From Azospirillum sp. TSH58 (lineage in GTDB: Bacteria > Pseudomonadota > Alphaproteobacteria > Azospirillales > Azospirillaceae), in the NCBI RefSeq assembly GCF_003119115.1, contig NZ_CP022364.1:1874001-1938000 (forward strand): 64,000 nt of DNA, written 5' to 3'. Under the pieces are notes generated by a model, which was not told where the DNA came from, did no database searches, and saw only the letters and a program-made list of their open reading frames with translations. Of the stretch, positions 9,900 to 19,092 are shown piece by piece. Numbering within the stretch: position 1 is the stretch's first letter; each line of letters starts with the position of its first letter. The position numbers and the translations under genes are program-made.

Positions 9900-10949
9900 A
9901 TGGGCTTGGTCCGGTCTTTCGCGCGGGCCGCGATGGCCGCCGCGGTTCTGGCGGCGGCTTTGGCCCTGCCGTGCCGCGCCCCGCAGGCCGAAACGCTGGA
10001 GGACGTGCGGGACCGCGGGCTGCTGCGCTGCGGCGTCTCGTCCAGCGGGGCCGGTCTGGCGGCGGTGGACGACAGCGGCAACTGGCGCGGCTTCTTCGTG
10101 GACATGTGCCGGGCGCTGGCCGCCGCCGTCGCCGGCAGCGCCGACCGGGTGGAGTTCGTCGAGACCAATTCCGAGAACCGTTTCGCCATCCTGCGCAACG
10201 GCGAGGTGGACGTGGTGATGGAGGGGACGACCTGGACGCTGCAGCGCGACGCCACCTTCGGCATCGACTTCCCGGCGGTCTACCTGTTCGACGGCCAGGG
10301 ATTCATCGCGCACCGCGCCCAGGGCGTCGCCCGCCTGTCCGACGTGCCGCCCGGCGCCTCGGTCTGCGTGATCGAGCAGACCACCACCCTGCGCAACCTG
10401 GAGGACTGGATGGCCCGCACCGGCGTGCGCTTCCGTCTGAAGCGGGTGCGCTCGACCGAGGGGGCGCTGTCGGCCTTCTTCAACCACCATTGCGACCTCT
10501 ACACCAGCGACCGCATCGGCCTGCACGCCCAGCGCCTGCTGAAGGCGCCCGAGCGCGACGATTACGTCATCCTGCCGGAGGCGATCTCCAAGGAGCCGCT
10601 GGGGCCGATGGTGCGCCCGGACGAGCGGCGGTGGTTCGACATCGTGCGCTGGGTGTTCCTCGCCACCGTCCTGGCCGAGGAGAAGGGCATCACCGCCGCC
10701 AACGCCGCCCGCCTGAAGGAGGAGACGCAGGACCCGGAGATGCGCCGGTTCCTCGGGGCCACCACCGGGGTCGGCTGGGGGCTGGGGATGGACGACGACT
10801 GGGCCTTCCGCGTGGTCACCCAGGTCGGCAATTACGGCGAGATCTTCGACCGCCATCTGGGCGCCGCCTCGCCGCTGGGCATCGACCGCGGGATGAACGG
10901 GCTGTGGATGAACGGCGGCCTGCACTACGCCCCGCCGCTGGGGGGGTGA
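9900..10949 (+). CDS. Periplasmic amino-acid-binding protein, AapJ/BztA type
   Basis: Solute-binding protein of the general L-amino-acid ABC transporter family (349 aa; AapJ and BztA are about 340). A signal peptide with cleavage near APQA-ET is followed by a family-3 binding fold: an RGLLRCGVS start, a GFFVDMCRALAAAV stretch, and FCxIxQTTTL-like binding-lobe residues (VCVIEQTTTLRN). ATG 9900 has AGGGGAGA upstream. No permease or ATPase gene follows (trpB is next), so this is a solitary binding protein. It lies divergent from a hybrid kinase with a large periplasmic domain, so it may supply a ligand signal to that kinase; this is inference. Confidence 0.88.
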   Translation: MGLVRSFARAAMAAAVLAAALALPCRAPQAETLEDVRDRGLLRCGVSSSGAGLAAVDDSGNWRGFFVDMCRALAAAVAGSADRVEFVETNSENRFAILRNGEVDVVMEGTTWTLQRDATFGIDFPAVYLFDGQGFIAHRAQGVARLSDVPPGASVCVIEQTTTLRNLEDWMARTGVRFRLKRVRSTEGALSAFFNHHCDLYTSDRIGLHAQRLLKAPERDDYVILPEAISKEPLGPMVRPDERRWFDIVRWVFLATVLAEEKGITAANAARLKEETQDPEMRRFLGATTGVGWGLGMDDDWAFRVVTQVGNYGEIFDRHLGAASPLGIDRGMNGLWMNGGLHYAPPLGG

Positions 10950-11067
10950 GCAGGGCGGGGGCGTGCGAGGGCGGGCGGCGGCGCTCTGCCATGCCGTCCC
11001 GCCGGATTGCCTTCGCGGCGGCTTTTCCCATCTTGTGGGCATGTTCGGCGAAAGGTTCGGCGAACGC

Positions 11068-11096
11068 TTCAAATCCGGGCGATCCGCCGCTATGGT
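11068..11096 (+). promoter_or_regulatory. Candidate sigma-70 promoter for trpB operon
   Basis: TTCAAA (11068-11073) and TATGGT (11091-11096) are separated by exactly 17 bases. They sit 49 bases upstream of the trpB ATG, in a 195-base spacer that otherwise shows only a GTTCGGCGAA direct repeat (about 11043-11064). No leader peptide with Trp codons is evident. Assigned by eye. Confidence 0.5.
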
Positions 11097-11144
11097 GGCG
11101 CCTTCCGGGCGCCGCGCGGCCCGCTTCAGGCAGTTTCCCAGGCC

Positions 11145-12362
11145 ATGACCAGACCCAACACCTACCGTTCCGGTCCCGACGAGCGCGGGCATTTCGGCAT
11201 CTATGGCGGACGCTTCGTCGCCGAGACGCTGATGCCCCTGATCCTTGAGGTTGAGAAAGCCTACCGCGAGGCCCGGGCCGATCCCGCCTTCGAGGGCGCG
11301 ATCCGCGAGCATCTCAAGCAGTATGTCGGCCGCCCGAACCCGCTCTATTACGCCGAACGCCTGACGGAGAAGCTCGGCGGCGCGAAGATCTACTTCAAGC
11401 GCGAGGAGCTGAACCACACCGGCGCGCACAAGATCAACAACTGCATCGGCCAGATCCTGCTCGCCCGGCGCATGGGCAAGAAGCGGATCATCGCCGAGAC
11501 GGGCGCCGGCCAGCACGGTGTCGCGACCGCCACGGTCTGCGCGCTGTTCGACATGCCCTGCGTCATCTACATGGGCGAGACCGACATCGCCCGCCAGCAG
11601 CCCAACGTCTTCCGCATGAAGCTGCTGGGGGCCGAGGTGGTCCCGGTGACCTCCGGCGCGCGGACGCTGAAGGACGCGATGAACGAGGCGCTGCGCGACT
11701 GGGTCACCAACGTCGCCGACACCTACTACCTGATCGGCACGGCCGCCGGCCCGCACCCGTACCCCGCCATGGTCCGCGACTTCCAGTCGGTGATCGGCGA
11801 CGAGGTGCGCGTGCAGATGCAGGAGCTGGAGGGCCGCCTTCCGGACAGCCTCGTCGCCTGCGTCGGCGGCGGCTCCAACGCCATCGGCCTGTTCCATCCC
11901 TTCCTCGACGATCCGTCGGTGCAGATGGTCGCGGTCGAGGCGGCCGGCCACGGCATCGACAAGGGGCCGCTGGCCCACGCCGCCTCGATCACCGGCGGGC
12001 GCCCCGGCGTGCTGCACGGCAACCGCACCTACCTGCTCCAGGACGAGGACGGGCAGATCCTGGAGGGCCACTCCATCTCCGCCGGTCTCGACTATCCGGG
12101 CGTCGGGCCGGAGCATTCCTGGCTGCACGACATCGGGCGCGTCGAGTACGTCTCGGCCACCGACCAGGAGACGCTGGACGCCTTCCAGCTCTGCGCCCGC
12201 ACCGAGGGCATCATCCCCGCGCTGGAATCGGCGCACGCGCTGGCGGAGATCGTGAAGCGCGCCCCGAAACTGCCCAAGGACCACCTGATGGTGCTCTGCC
12301 TGTCGGGCCGCGGCGACAAGGACATCTTCTCCGTCGCCCAGCATCTGGGAGTGAAGCTGTGA
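11145..12362 (+). CDS. trpB: Tryptophan synthase beta chain
   Basis: PLP enzyme joining indole and L-serine to make tryptophan; cytoplasmic, in an alpha2-beta2 complex with TrpA. The 405-aa protein is of usual length. PLP binds Lys96 in [12 protein letters not shown], and the phosphate is held by [10 protein letters not shown]. The GRFVAETLM start region and a C-terminal LSGRGDKD are typical. ATG 11145 begins the conserved N-terminus; the longer open frame is ignored. The stop overlaps the trpA GTG by four bases, so translation is coupled. Alphaproteobacteria often have trpF just upstream; here it is absent from the window. Confidence 0.98.
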   Translation: MTRPNTYRSGPDERGHFGIYGGRFVAETLMPLILEVEKAYREARADPAFEGAIREHLKQYVGRPNPLYYAERLTEKLGGAKIYFKREELNHTGAHKINNCIGQILLARRMGKKRIIAETGAGQHGVATATVCALFDMPCVIYMGETDIARQQPNVFRMKLLGAEVVPVTSGARTLKDAMNEALRDWVTNVADTYYLIGTAAGPHPYPAMVRDFQSVIGDEVRVQMQELEGRLPDSLVACVGGGSNAIGLFHPFLDDPSVQMVAVEAAGHGIDKGPLAHAASITGGRPGVLHGNRTYLLQDEDGQILEGHSISAGLDYPGVGPEHSWLHDIGRVEYVSATDQETLDAFQLCARTEGIIPALESAHALAEIVKRAPKLPKDHLMVLCLSGRGDKDIFSVAQHLGVKL

Positions 12363-13213
12363 GCGCCCTCAACGACAAGGCCGTCGACAACGGCCGCATC
12401 GCCTGGCGGTTCGCCGCGCTGAAGGCGGAGGGCCGCGCCGGCCTCGTCACCTTCATCACGGCGGGCGACCCGGATCTGGAGACCTGCCGCGCCGTCCTGC
12501 ACGGCCTGCCCGCCGCGGGCGCCGACCTGATCGAGCTGGGTCTGCCCTTCTCCGATCCGATGGCCGACGGCCCGGCGATCCAGGCGGCCAGCCTGCGCGC
12601 GCTCCACGCCGGGACGACGGCGCGCAAGACGCTGGACCTCGTGCGCGGCTTCCGCGCGACGGACGCCGACACGCCGATCATCCTGATGGGCTATTACAAC
12701 CCGATCCACGCCTATGGGGTGGACCGCTTCCTGGCCGACGCCGTCGAGGCCGGGGTGGACGGGCTGATCGTCGTCGACCTGCCGCCCGAAGAGGACGAGG
12801 AGCTGTGCATCCCGGCGCTGAAGGCCGGGGTGAACTTCATCCGTCTGGCGACGCCGACCACCGACGAGAAGCGCCTGCCGGCGGTTCTCCAGAACACCTC
12901 GGGCTTCGTCTATTACGTGTCGATCGCCGGCATCACCGGCGCCGCCAGCGCCGACAACGCCGCGGTGGGCGCCGCGGTGGAGCGTCTGAAGAGCCGGACC
13001 GACCTGCCGGTGGCGGTCGGCTTCGGCATCAAGACGCCGGAGCAGGCGGCCGATGTCGCCCGCGTCGCCGACGCGGCGGTGGTCGGCTCGGCCATCGTCA
13101 CGCGGCTGGCCGGCGGGCTGGATGCGGACGGCAAGGCCCGTCCGGGTCTGGCCGAGGATGTGCTGGGCTTCGTCCGGGAACTGGCCGGCGGCGTGCGCGG
13201 CGCGCGCGCCTGA
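12359..13213 (+). CDS. trpA: Tryptophan synthase alpha chain
   Basis: Cleaves indole-3-glycerol phosphate to indole and glyceraldehyde-3-phosphate; the indole is channelled to TrpB. This is a 284-aa TIM barrel with the catalytic Glu and Asp regions visible ([16 protein letters not shown] near residue 55, and [10 protein letters not shown] near 140). The phosphate-binding [10 protein letters not shown] lies near residue 220. The GTG start overlaps the trpB stop (GTGA). Confidence 0.97.
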   Translation: MSALNDKAVDNGRIAWRFAALKAEGRAGLVTFITAGDPDLETCRAVLHGLPAAGADLIELGLPFSDPMADGPAIQAASLRALHAGTTARKTLDLVRGFRATDADTPIILMGYYNPIHAYGVDRFLADAVEAGVDGLIVVDLPPEEDEELCIPALKAGVNFIRLATPTTDEKRLPAVLQNTSGFVYYVSIAGITGAASADNAAVGAAVERLKSRTDLPVAVGFGIKTPEQAADVARVADAAVVGSAIVTRLAGGLDADGKARPGLAEDVLGFVRELAGGVRGARA

Positions 13214-13248
13214 GAGCGCTGGCTGAGCGGGATATCAGGAAGAATTCG

Positions 13249-14235
13249 ATGAACTGGCTTACCAACTACGTCCGCCCCAAGATCCGCGCCCTCTATGCCC
13301 GCAAGGAGGTTCCCGACAACCTCTGGCACAAGTGCCCGAGCTGCGAGGCGATGCTCTTCCACCGCGATCTGGAGGAGAACCTCAACGTCTGCCAGCATTG
13401 CGGCTTCCACATGCGGCTGGACCCGATCAAGCGGCTGGCCTCGATGTTCGACGAGGGCGACTACCAGTCGGTCGAGCTGCCGAAGTCGGTGGTCGATCCG
13501 CTGAAGTTCCGCGACCAGAAGCGCTACACCGACCGCCTGAAGGAGGCCCAGACCAAGACGGGCCGGCATGACGCCATCGTCGTCGGCTCCGGCCTGATCG
13601 GCGGGCAGCCGGCGGTCGTCGCGGCCTTCGACTTCGGCTTCATGGGCGGCTCGATGGGCATCGCGGTGGGCGAGGGCATCCTGGCCGCCGCCCGCACCGC
13701 CATCGCCCAGAAGGCGGCGCTGATCGTCGTCCCGGCCTCGGGCGGGGCGCGCATGCAGGAAGGCATCCTGTCGCTGATGCAGATGCCGCGCACCACCATC
13801 GCGGTGGAGATGGTCAAGGAAGCGGGCCTGCCCTACATCGTGGTGCTGACCGACCCGACGACCGGCGGCGTCACCGCCTCCTTCGCGATGATCGGCGACA
13901 TCCACATCGCCGAGAAGGGCGCGCAGATCGGCTTCGCCGGCGCCCGCGTGATCGAGAGCACGATCCGCGAGACCCTGCCGGAGGGCTTCCAGCGCTCCGA
14001 GTATCTCCAGGAGCACGGCATGGTGGACATGGTCGTCCATCGCCGCGACCTGCGCCCGACCCTGTCGCGCGTCCTGACCCTGCTGATGCAGCCGGTCCTG
14101 GCCGTGGCGCCGGAAGCGCTGCCGGCCGTGCCGGCCGCCGTCCAGGCGGACGAGCCGCGCAGCCAGGCCGAGGCCGCCGACGAGACGCCGTCCCAGGCGG
14201 GCGCCGAGAGGACCGGCTCCGAGCAGCCGGCCTGA
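13249..14235 (+). CDS. accD: Acetyl-CoA carboxylase carboxyltransferase beta subunit
   Basis: Transfers the carboxyl group from carboxybiotin to acetyl-CoA, the first step of fatty acid synthesis, in complex with AccA. The 328-aa protein has the family zinc finger (Cys29, Cys32, Cys48, Cys51) and the crotonase-fold core with [10 protein letters not shown] and GGVTASFAM. About 35 C-terminal residues are an Ala/Glu-rich tail that looks disordered. ATG 13249 has AGGAAG upstream. It follows trpA after 35 bases in the conserved trpB-trpA-accD-folC order. Confidence 0.97.
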   Translation: MNWLTNYVRPKIRALYARKEVPDNLWHKCPSCEAMLFHRDLEENLNVCQHCGFHMRLDPIKRLASMFDEGDYQSVELPKSVVDPLKFRDQKRYTDRLKEAQTKTGRHDAIVVGSGLIGGQPAVVAAFDFGFMGGSMGIAVGEGILAAARTAIAQKAALIVVPASGGARMQEGILSLMQMPRTTIAVEMVKEAGLPYIVVLTDPTTGGVTASFAMIGDIHIAEKGAQIGFAGARVIESTIRETLPEGFQRSEYLQEHGMVDMVVHRRDLRPTLSRVLTLLMQPVLAVAPEALPAVPAAVQADEPRSQAEAADETPSQAGAERTGSEQPA

Positions 14236-14242
14236 TCCCGCC

Positions 14243-15553
14243 ATGCCGCTCGCTGAGTCGCTCGCCGATCCGGTTCTCGACCGGCTGAAGGGGCTGCACC
14301 CCAAGGTCATCGACCTGTCGCTGGACCGCGTGCACCGGCTGCTCGCTGCCCTGGACCATCCGGAGCGGCGCCTGCCGCCGGTGGTCCATGTGGCGGGCAC
14401 CAACGGCAAGGGCTCCACGCTCGCCTTCCTGCGGGCGATGCTGGAGGCCGCGGGGCTGCGGGTGCATGTCTACACCTCGCCGCACCTCGTGCGCTTCCAC
14501 GAGCGCATCCGGCTGGCCGGGACGCTGATCGACGACGACCGGCTGGCCGCCCTGCTGGAGGAGTGCGAGGTCGCGAACGGCGGCGGACCCATCACCTTCT
14601 TCGAGGTGACGACGGTCGCCGCCCTGCTCGCCTTCGCGCGGGAGCCGGCGGACGTGGTGCTGCTGGAAACCGGGCTGGGCGGGCGGCTGGACGCCACCAA
14701 CGTGGTGGACCGCCCGGCGGTCACCGCGATCACCCGCATCTCCTACGATCACCGCCAGTTCCTCGGCGACACGCTGGAGGCCATCGCGGGCGAGAAGGCC
14801 GGCATCTTCAAGCCGGGCGTCCCCGCCGTGATCTTCCCGCAGCCCGCGGAGGAGGCGGCCCGCACCCTGGCCATCCGCGCCGAGACGGTGGGCGCGCCGA
14901 TTCACGGCTGGTCGGTCACGCCGACCGATGGCGGGTTCCGCTTCGAAAGCGCCCGCCGCCGCATCGAGCTGCCCCTGCCGGGGCTGGCCGGGGCGCACCA
15001 GATCGTCAACGCCGGGGTGGCGCTGGCCTGCCTGGACCATCTGCCGGCCGTGGTGGCGGAGGCGGTGGACGACGCGGCGGTGCGCCGCGGCCTCGCCGCC
15101 GTGGAGTGGCCCGCCCGCCTGCAACGGCTGACCCGCGGCCCTCTGCCCGAGTCCCTGCCCGCCGGCTGGGACCTGTGGCTGGACGGCGGCCACAACGATT
15201 CGGCGGGCGAGGTTCTGGCGGTCCAGGCCGCGCGTTGGGCGGAGGAGGAGCCGGAACGGCCCCTGCTGCTGGTCTACGGCATGCTGGCGAGCAAGGAGCC
15301 GGAGGAGTTCCTGGGGCCACTCGCGCCCTTCGTCACCGCCGCACGCACCGTCGCCATCCCCGGCGAGGAGGCGTCGCTGACAGCGGAGGACACCGCCGCG
15401 GCCACCCGTGCCTGCGGCATCGCCGACAGCGCGGCGGCGGCGGACGTGGCGGGTGCATTGGAAAGCCTGACGGGGCGGATCGATGGACCGGCCCGCGTGC
15501 TGATCTGCGGCTCGCTCTATCTGGCGGGCACGGTCCTGGCGGAAAACGGCTGA
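14243..15553 (+). CDS. folC: Folylpolyglutamate/dihydrofolate synthase
   Basis: Mur-ligase-family enzyme that adds glutamate to dihydropteroate and to folates (436 aa). The ATP loop VAGTNGKGST is near residue 50, followed by YTSPHLVRFHERI and LLETGLGGRLDATN. The C-terminal domain carries LDGGHN. It starts seven bases after accD and closes the operon. With folM, folK and folE it is one of four folate/pterin genes within 8 kb. Confidence 0.95.
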   Translation: MPLAESLADPVLDRLKGLHPKVIDLSLDRVHRLLAALDHPERRLPPVVHVAGTNGKGSTLAFLRAMLEAAGLRVHVYTSPHLVRFHERIRLAGTLIDDDRLAALLEECEVANGGGPITFFEVTTVAALLAFAREPADVVLLETGLGGRLDATNVVDRPAVTAITRISYDHRQFLGDTLEAIAGEKAGIFKPGVPAVIFPQPAEEAARTLAIRAETVGAPIHGWSVTPTDGGFRFESARRRIELPLPGLAGAHQIVNAGVALACLDHLPAVVAEAVDDAAVRRGLAAVEWPARLQRLTRGPLPESLPAGWDLWLDGGHNDSAGEVLAVQAARWAEEEPERPLLLVYGMLASKEPEEFLGPLAPFVTAARTVAIPGEEASLTAEDTAAATRACGIADSAAAADVAGALESLTGRIDGPARVLICGSLYLAGTVLAENG

Positions 15554-15578
15554 AGCTGAAGGATGGGCAAGCGGGGCT

Positions 15579-17315
15579 TCAGCGCCCCTGCTTGCCGTCC
15601 AGCTCCAGCATGTTGCGCAGCGCGGCGAGGGTCTTGCCGAGCGTCCCCGACTCGTCCTTGGCGGCCTTCTTGCCGGGCTCGTTGCTTTCGGCCCGTTTGC
15701 CGGCGCCGGGCTTGGGTTTGTCTTGCTCGTTCACCGGGACCGGCTCCACGAGGTCCAAAGGCTCATCGTCCTCGTCGTCCTCTGGTTCCGGCGCGCGGCG
15801 CGGCAGCGGCTTGAAGCCGGGCAAGCTGTCCGCGTCGGGGCGGGCGGGCGCCTCGCCTTTCCAGGCCGGGCGGGGCGGGTCGTCCAGATCGCTTTCCGCC
15901 TCGACGAGCGCGCGCAGGGCGCGCAAGGCGTCTTCCATCTCCTGTTCCTGGGCGGACTTGCGCAGCACCGGAGCGCCGTCGTCCCGCGGCGCGTCGTCCC
16001 TGTCCGCATCATCGTCCAGGTCGTCGCGGATCCAGAAGGCAGCGTCGGCGTCGGCTTGCCGGTCCTCCGCCTCGTCCTCCTCCGGAGCATCGTCGGCGTC
16101 GGGATCGCCATCGACATCACTGTCGGCGTCGTCGACCGGCTTGCGCGACCGGCCGAACAGGGGAGTCACCACGCCGCCGTCGCGGCCCTCGCCGTCCTTG
16201 TCGCCGTCCTCACCGCCATCCTCGTCACGGTCGGCGGCGGCCTTCTGGACCATGCTGCGCAGGGCGGCGATGGTGCGGTCCAGCGGTTCGCCGCCGGCGG
16301 GCGCGGGGGCGCGGTCGCGCTCCCAGGGGGGCGGGGCCTTGTCCGGATCGCGGATGGCGAAGCCCAGGATGTCGTCGTTGGACGGCTCCGCATCGTCGGG
16401 GTCGTCGTCGGGGTCGTCATCGGGGGCGTCGTCGAGCTCGGCTTCGTCCGGATCGTCGGCCTGCGAAGCTCCGATGGCGTCCCGGATCGAAAAGGCCGGC
16501 GGCGTGGCGGGCGGCGGCGGCGCTGCCTCTTCCGCGCGGGCGCCGTCGCCGCGGCCGTCCAGGATGCTGCGCAGCGCGGCGATGGTGCGGTCGAAGGAGC
16601 GGGAGGCCTCGTCGTCCGCCTCGTCCCGGGCCGCCGGGAGGGTCGTGCGGGCGGGCGGAGCGGGCGGCGGGGCCGTGGCCTCGACCCGATCCGCTTCGCC
16701 GTCCTCCTCGTCCGCGTCCCGGTCCGCAAGGGTCCAGCGGCGCGGGTTCCAGTCCTCGTCGTCATCCTCATCCGGGCCGTCGGCGTCCGGCCCGGCGTTG
16801 TCCGCCGCGTCGTCGTCGTCATGGCCGGCGAGGTCGGCCAGCGACACCGGTTCCCACAGCGGGCGCCGGCCCGACTCGGGGGCGGCATCGCCATCCGCGA
16901 CCAAGCGTTCCAGCTCCAGATCCAAATCCAGAGCGGCAGGGGCAGGGGCGGGGGCAGGGGGCCGCAGGACCGGCGTGGCGTCCTCCGCGTCCGGCTCGTC
17001 CGCCGCATCGCCGCGGGTCCGCATCGCGTCGAGCAGCCCCTGCAGGGCGGCCAGCGGCCCGGCGAAGGACGGGGCGTCCTCCTCCATGGGCGCCGCGGTC
17101 ACGGGCGTGGCGAAGGGCGGGGGCGCCGGGCGGCTTTCGGTGTCGCGGGAACTGCAGCGCGAGCAGCGGTAATGGGGGGCGATGGACAGGACGGGGTAAT
17201 TGGGGCCGAAGCGCCTGTTCATGTCCGCGCGCGGCAGCACGCCCTCGTGGCCGCAGGCGCGGCAACGGACGTGCACATCGACCTCGATGTCGCGCAGGTA
17301 AAGCATGCGTGCCAT
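15579..17315 (-). CDS. Acidic zinc-ribbon protein with repeated short helix motifs
   Basis: No function recognised. The 578-aa protein opens with a zinc ribbon (Cys18, Cys21, Cys51, Cys54) and then runs into a long Asp/Glu/Pro/Ala-rich, probably disordered region. Two short motifs recur in that region. A TIAALRSML-like helix occurs five times (about 87-97, 243-252, 346-356, 460-471, 560-570). FxIRD occurs three times (275-279, 319-323, 427-431). This layout suggests a scaffold with several docking sites, possibly for one partner; that is inference. ATG 17315 has a weak ribosome site and ATG 17306 is an alternative. It converges with folC, 25 bases apart. Confidence 0.75.
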   Translation of the reverse strand: MARMLYLRDIEVDVHVRCRACGHEGVLPRADMNRRFGPNYPVLSIAPHYRCSRCSSRDTESRPAPPPFATPVTAAPMEEDAPSFAGPLAALQGLLDAMRTRGDAADEPDAEDATPVLRPPAPAPAPAALDLDLELERLVADGDAAPESGRRPLWEPVSLADLAGHDDDDAADNAGPDADGPDEDDDEDWNPRRWTLADRDADEEDGEADRVEATAPPPAPPARTTLPAARDEADDEASRSFDRTIAALRSILDGRGDGARAEEAAPPPPATPPAFSIRDAIGASQADDPDEAELDDAPDDDPDDDPDDAEPSNDDILGFAIRDPDKAPPPWERDRAPAPAGGEPLDRTIAALRSMVQKAAADRDEDGGEDGDKDGEGRDGGVVTPLFGRSRKPVDDADSDVDGDPDADDAPEEDEAEDRQADADAAFWIRDDLDDDADRDDAPRDDGAPVLRKSAQEQEMEDALRALRALVEAESDLDDPPRPAWKGEAPARPDADSLPGFKPLPRRAPEPEDDEDDEPLDLVEPVPVNEQDKPKPGAGKRAESNEPGKKAAKDESGTLGKTLAALRNMLELDGKQGR

Positions 17316-17528
17316 GGGCGCAGTATACGCAGCGGCGTGCCCAAGCCCAGCGGATTCGCCGGCCGCGCCGCGCGGCGCGGCGGCGGCGGTGACCTTTTCG
17401 GCATGCCGACCCGGCGCATCGCCGCGGGTGGGCCGCAGATGGGCTGGGGACGGGCCGCAGACGGGCCGCAGACGGGCCGGAGACGGATGGTTGGCAAGTC
17501 GCGGCGGAGCCGCTATGTTCAGCGCCGT

Positions 17529-17605
17529 GGCCCCGTAGCTCATCTGGATAGAGCGACGGTTTCCTAAACCGTAGGCAGCTGGTTCGAGTCCAGCCGGGGT
17601 CACCA
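17529..17605 (+). tRNA. tRNA-Arg (anticodon CCT)
   Basis: A cloverleaf can be drawn. Acceptor GGCCCCG pairs with CGGGGTC, and the D arm is GCTC/GAGC. The anticodon stem ACGGT/ACCGT encloses loop TTCCTAA, giving anticodon CCT, which reads AGG. The T arm is CTGG-TTCGAGT-CCAG, and CCA is encoded. AGG is rare in such a G+C-rich genome, so this is a minor isoacceptor. Confidence 0.96.
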
Positions 17606-17664
17606 CCTCCTTCCGCGCCCGGTTCCGCCGTCCACCAGCCGGCCATCTGCCGAAGGTCCTGCCC

Positions 17665-18393
17665 ATGACCACCGCCCTGTTGCAGGACGCCGTTCTCGTC
17701 ACCGGCGCGGGCCGCCGCGTCGGGCTGCATCTGGCCGAGCGGATGATGGCGCTGGGGCACCCCGTCATCGCCCATTACCGCACGTCCACCGAGGACGTGG
17801 AGCGGCTGCGCGCCGCCGGGGCGGTCTGCCTGCCGGGCGATCTCGCCGACCCGGACGGCGGGCCGCGGCTGGCCGAGGCGGTGCGGGGCGTGGCGGGCAG
17901 CCTGCGGGCGGTGATCCACAACGCCTCCGCCTTCGCGGTGACGGCGGCGGACACCGCGGACGCGTTGCGGCAGCTCGACGTCTTCCACGCCGTTCATGTC
18001 CGCGCGCCCTTCGCCCTGAACCGCGAGCTGGCGCCGCTGCTGGGTGCCTGTTCGGCGCGACGGGCCGACATCGTCCACATCACCGACATCTACGCCGACA
18101 ACCCCAACCCGGTCTTCGACGCCTATTGCGCCAGCAAGGCGGGGCTGCAGAACCTCGCGCTGTCCTTCGCCAAGCGGCTGGCGCCCAAGGTGAAGGTCAA
18201 CGTCGTGCAGCCGGGGCCGATCCTGTTCAAGGAGTGGCACGGCCCCGAGGCGCGGGCGCGCGTGCTGTCAGAGACGCTGCTCGGCGAGGAGGGCGGGGTG
18301 GAGGCCATCGGCATCGCGGTCGAGGCCATCCTGCAGAACCACTATCAGACCGGCGCCGTCGTCGCGGTGGACGGCGGCCGGCGCCTCGCCTAG
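17665..18393 (+). CDS. folM: SDR-family dihydrofolate/dihydromonapterin reductase (FolM-like)
   Basis: Short-chain dehydrogenase of 242 aa. The cofactor motif is TGAGRRVG, the TGxxxRxG form seen in pteridine reductases and FolM rather than the usual TGxxxGIG. The HNAS motif and the YxxxK pair (Tyr in DAYCASKAG, YCASK) are present. FolM reduces dihydromonapterin or dihydrofolate with NADPH. The neighbouring folK and folE support a pterin role. Its last 126 bases overlap the 3' end of folK on the other strand. Confidence 0.8.
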   Translation: MTTALLQDAVLVTGAGRRVGLHLAERMMALGHPVIAHYRTSTEDVERLRAAGAVCLPGDLADPDGGPRLAEAVRGVAGSLRAVIHNASAFAVTAADTADALRQLDVFHAVHVRAPFALNRELAPLLGACSARRADIVHITDIYADNPNPVFDAYCASKAGLQNLALSFAKRLAPKVKVNVVQPGPILFKEWHGPEARARVLSETLLGEEGGVEAIGIAVEAILQNHYQTGAVVAVDGGRRLA

Positions 18394-18903
18394 CCGGTGG
18401 GAGCCGCCGCGGCAGCCCGGCATGGCGGCGACGCACAGCTCGCCCTGTGGCGGTGGGACGGGGCGCCCGGTGAGCAGCGCGGCGATCTCCGCGAAGGGGG
18501 CGGCCAGATAGGCGTCCGGGCGCAGGGCCGTCAGGCGCTCCGCCGGGAAGGAGCGGCCGACCCGCCCGAGCAGGTCGATGTCGGCGGGGCGGTCGCGCGT
18601 CTTGCAGCCGGGATGGTCGCGGTCGCGGCCCAGCGCCAGCTCGATCCCCACGCACATCCCCTTGCAGCAGACGGGGTCCAGCGCGCTCGGCACATAGGCG
18701 CAGTAATTGACGAAGGAATGGGCGCTCGCCATGCCGACCGGCGCCGTGCGGTAGAAGCGGCTGAGCAGCACGCCGCCGAAGGCATCGGCCAGATGGGCGG
18801 CGATCCGCGCCGCGTTCCGGTCCGGGTCCAGATTCGTTCCGATTCCCAGGACATAGCCGGTCGGCGGCAGCGAGGCGGGGGGAATCGGACTCAGGGCGTC
18901 CAT
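18268..18903 (-). CDS. folK: HPPK-like 6-hydroxymethyl-dihydropterin pyrophosphokinase
   Basis: Transfers pyrophosphate from ATP to 6-hydroxymethyl-7,8-dihydropterin before folate assembly. The 211-aa protein has the N-terminal GIGTNLDPDRN and the signature LGRDRD...RDRPADIDLL (about 91-112), a slightly divergent form of the HPPK RxxDxDLL signature. The C-terminal 40 or so residues are encoded antisense to folM and are probably not part of the fold. Assignment rests on the signature and pterin neighbours; substrate specificity is not certain. Confidence 0.72.
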   Translation of the reverse strand: MDALSPIPPASLPPTGYVLGIGTNLDPDRNAARIAAHLADAFGGVLLSRFYRTAPVGMASAHSFVNYCAYVPSALDPVCCKGMCVGIELALGRDRDHPGCKTRDRPADIDLLGRVGRSFPAERLTALRPDAYLAAPFAEIAALLTGRPVPPPQGELCVAAMPGCRGGSHRLGEAPAAVHRDDGAGLIVVLQDGLDRDADGLHPALLAEQRL

Positions 18904-19092
18904 GGGCGTTCCGTCGGTCGGGATGTGCGTTGGAGAGATGTGAAATGCCGGAGGAAACGGTGACGCCGTATCATTACAGACGGATCATGGTTGGAGAGAA
19001 AAATGAACGAATTTTGGTACACCTTTCCGTATGTAAAAATTAAGAGGGTGATTTTTACAGAATTTTCGTTGGAACGTTCGTGGAAAGCAATC
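18904..19092. other. AT-rich spacer, probable promoter zone
   Basis: Between folK and the periplasmic protein lie 189 bases. From about 18985 to 19085 the A+T content is far above the surroundings. A start codon at 19003 has GGAGAG just upstream and is in frame with the next gene, but it would give an unusually long region before the signal peptide. I could not fix -35/-10 boxes. Confidence 0.45.

Noticed and set aside
9713..10264. N-terminal extension of the hybrid kinase
   Set aside because: The frame stays open into the divergent binding-protein gene, but ATG 9712 has a ribosome site and begins a normal membrane helix.
10950..11144. Trp attenuator before trpB
   Set aside because: No leader peptide with tandem Trp codons and no terminator/antiterminator pair could be drawn.
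15554..15578. Terminator between folC and the zinc-ribbon gene
   Set aside because: Only a short GAAGC/GCTTC pairing with a long loop and no T run.
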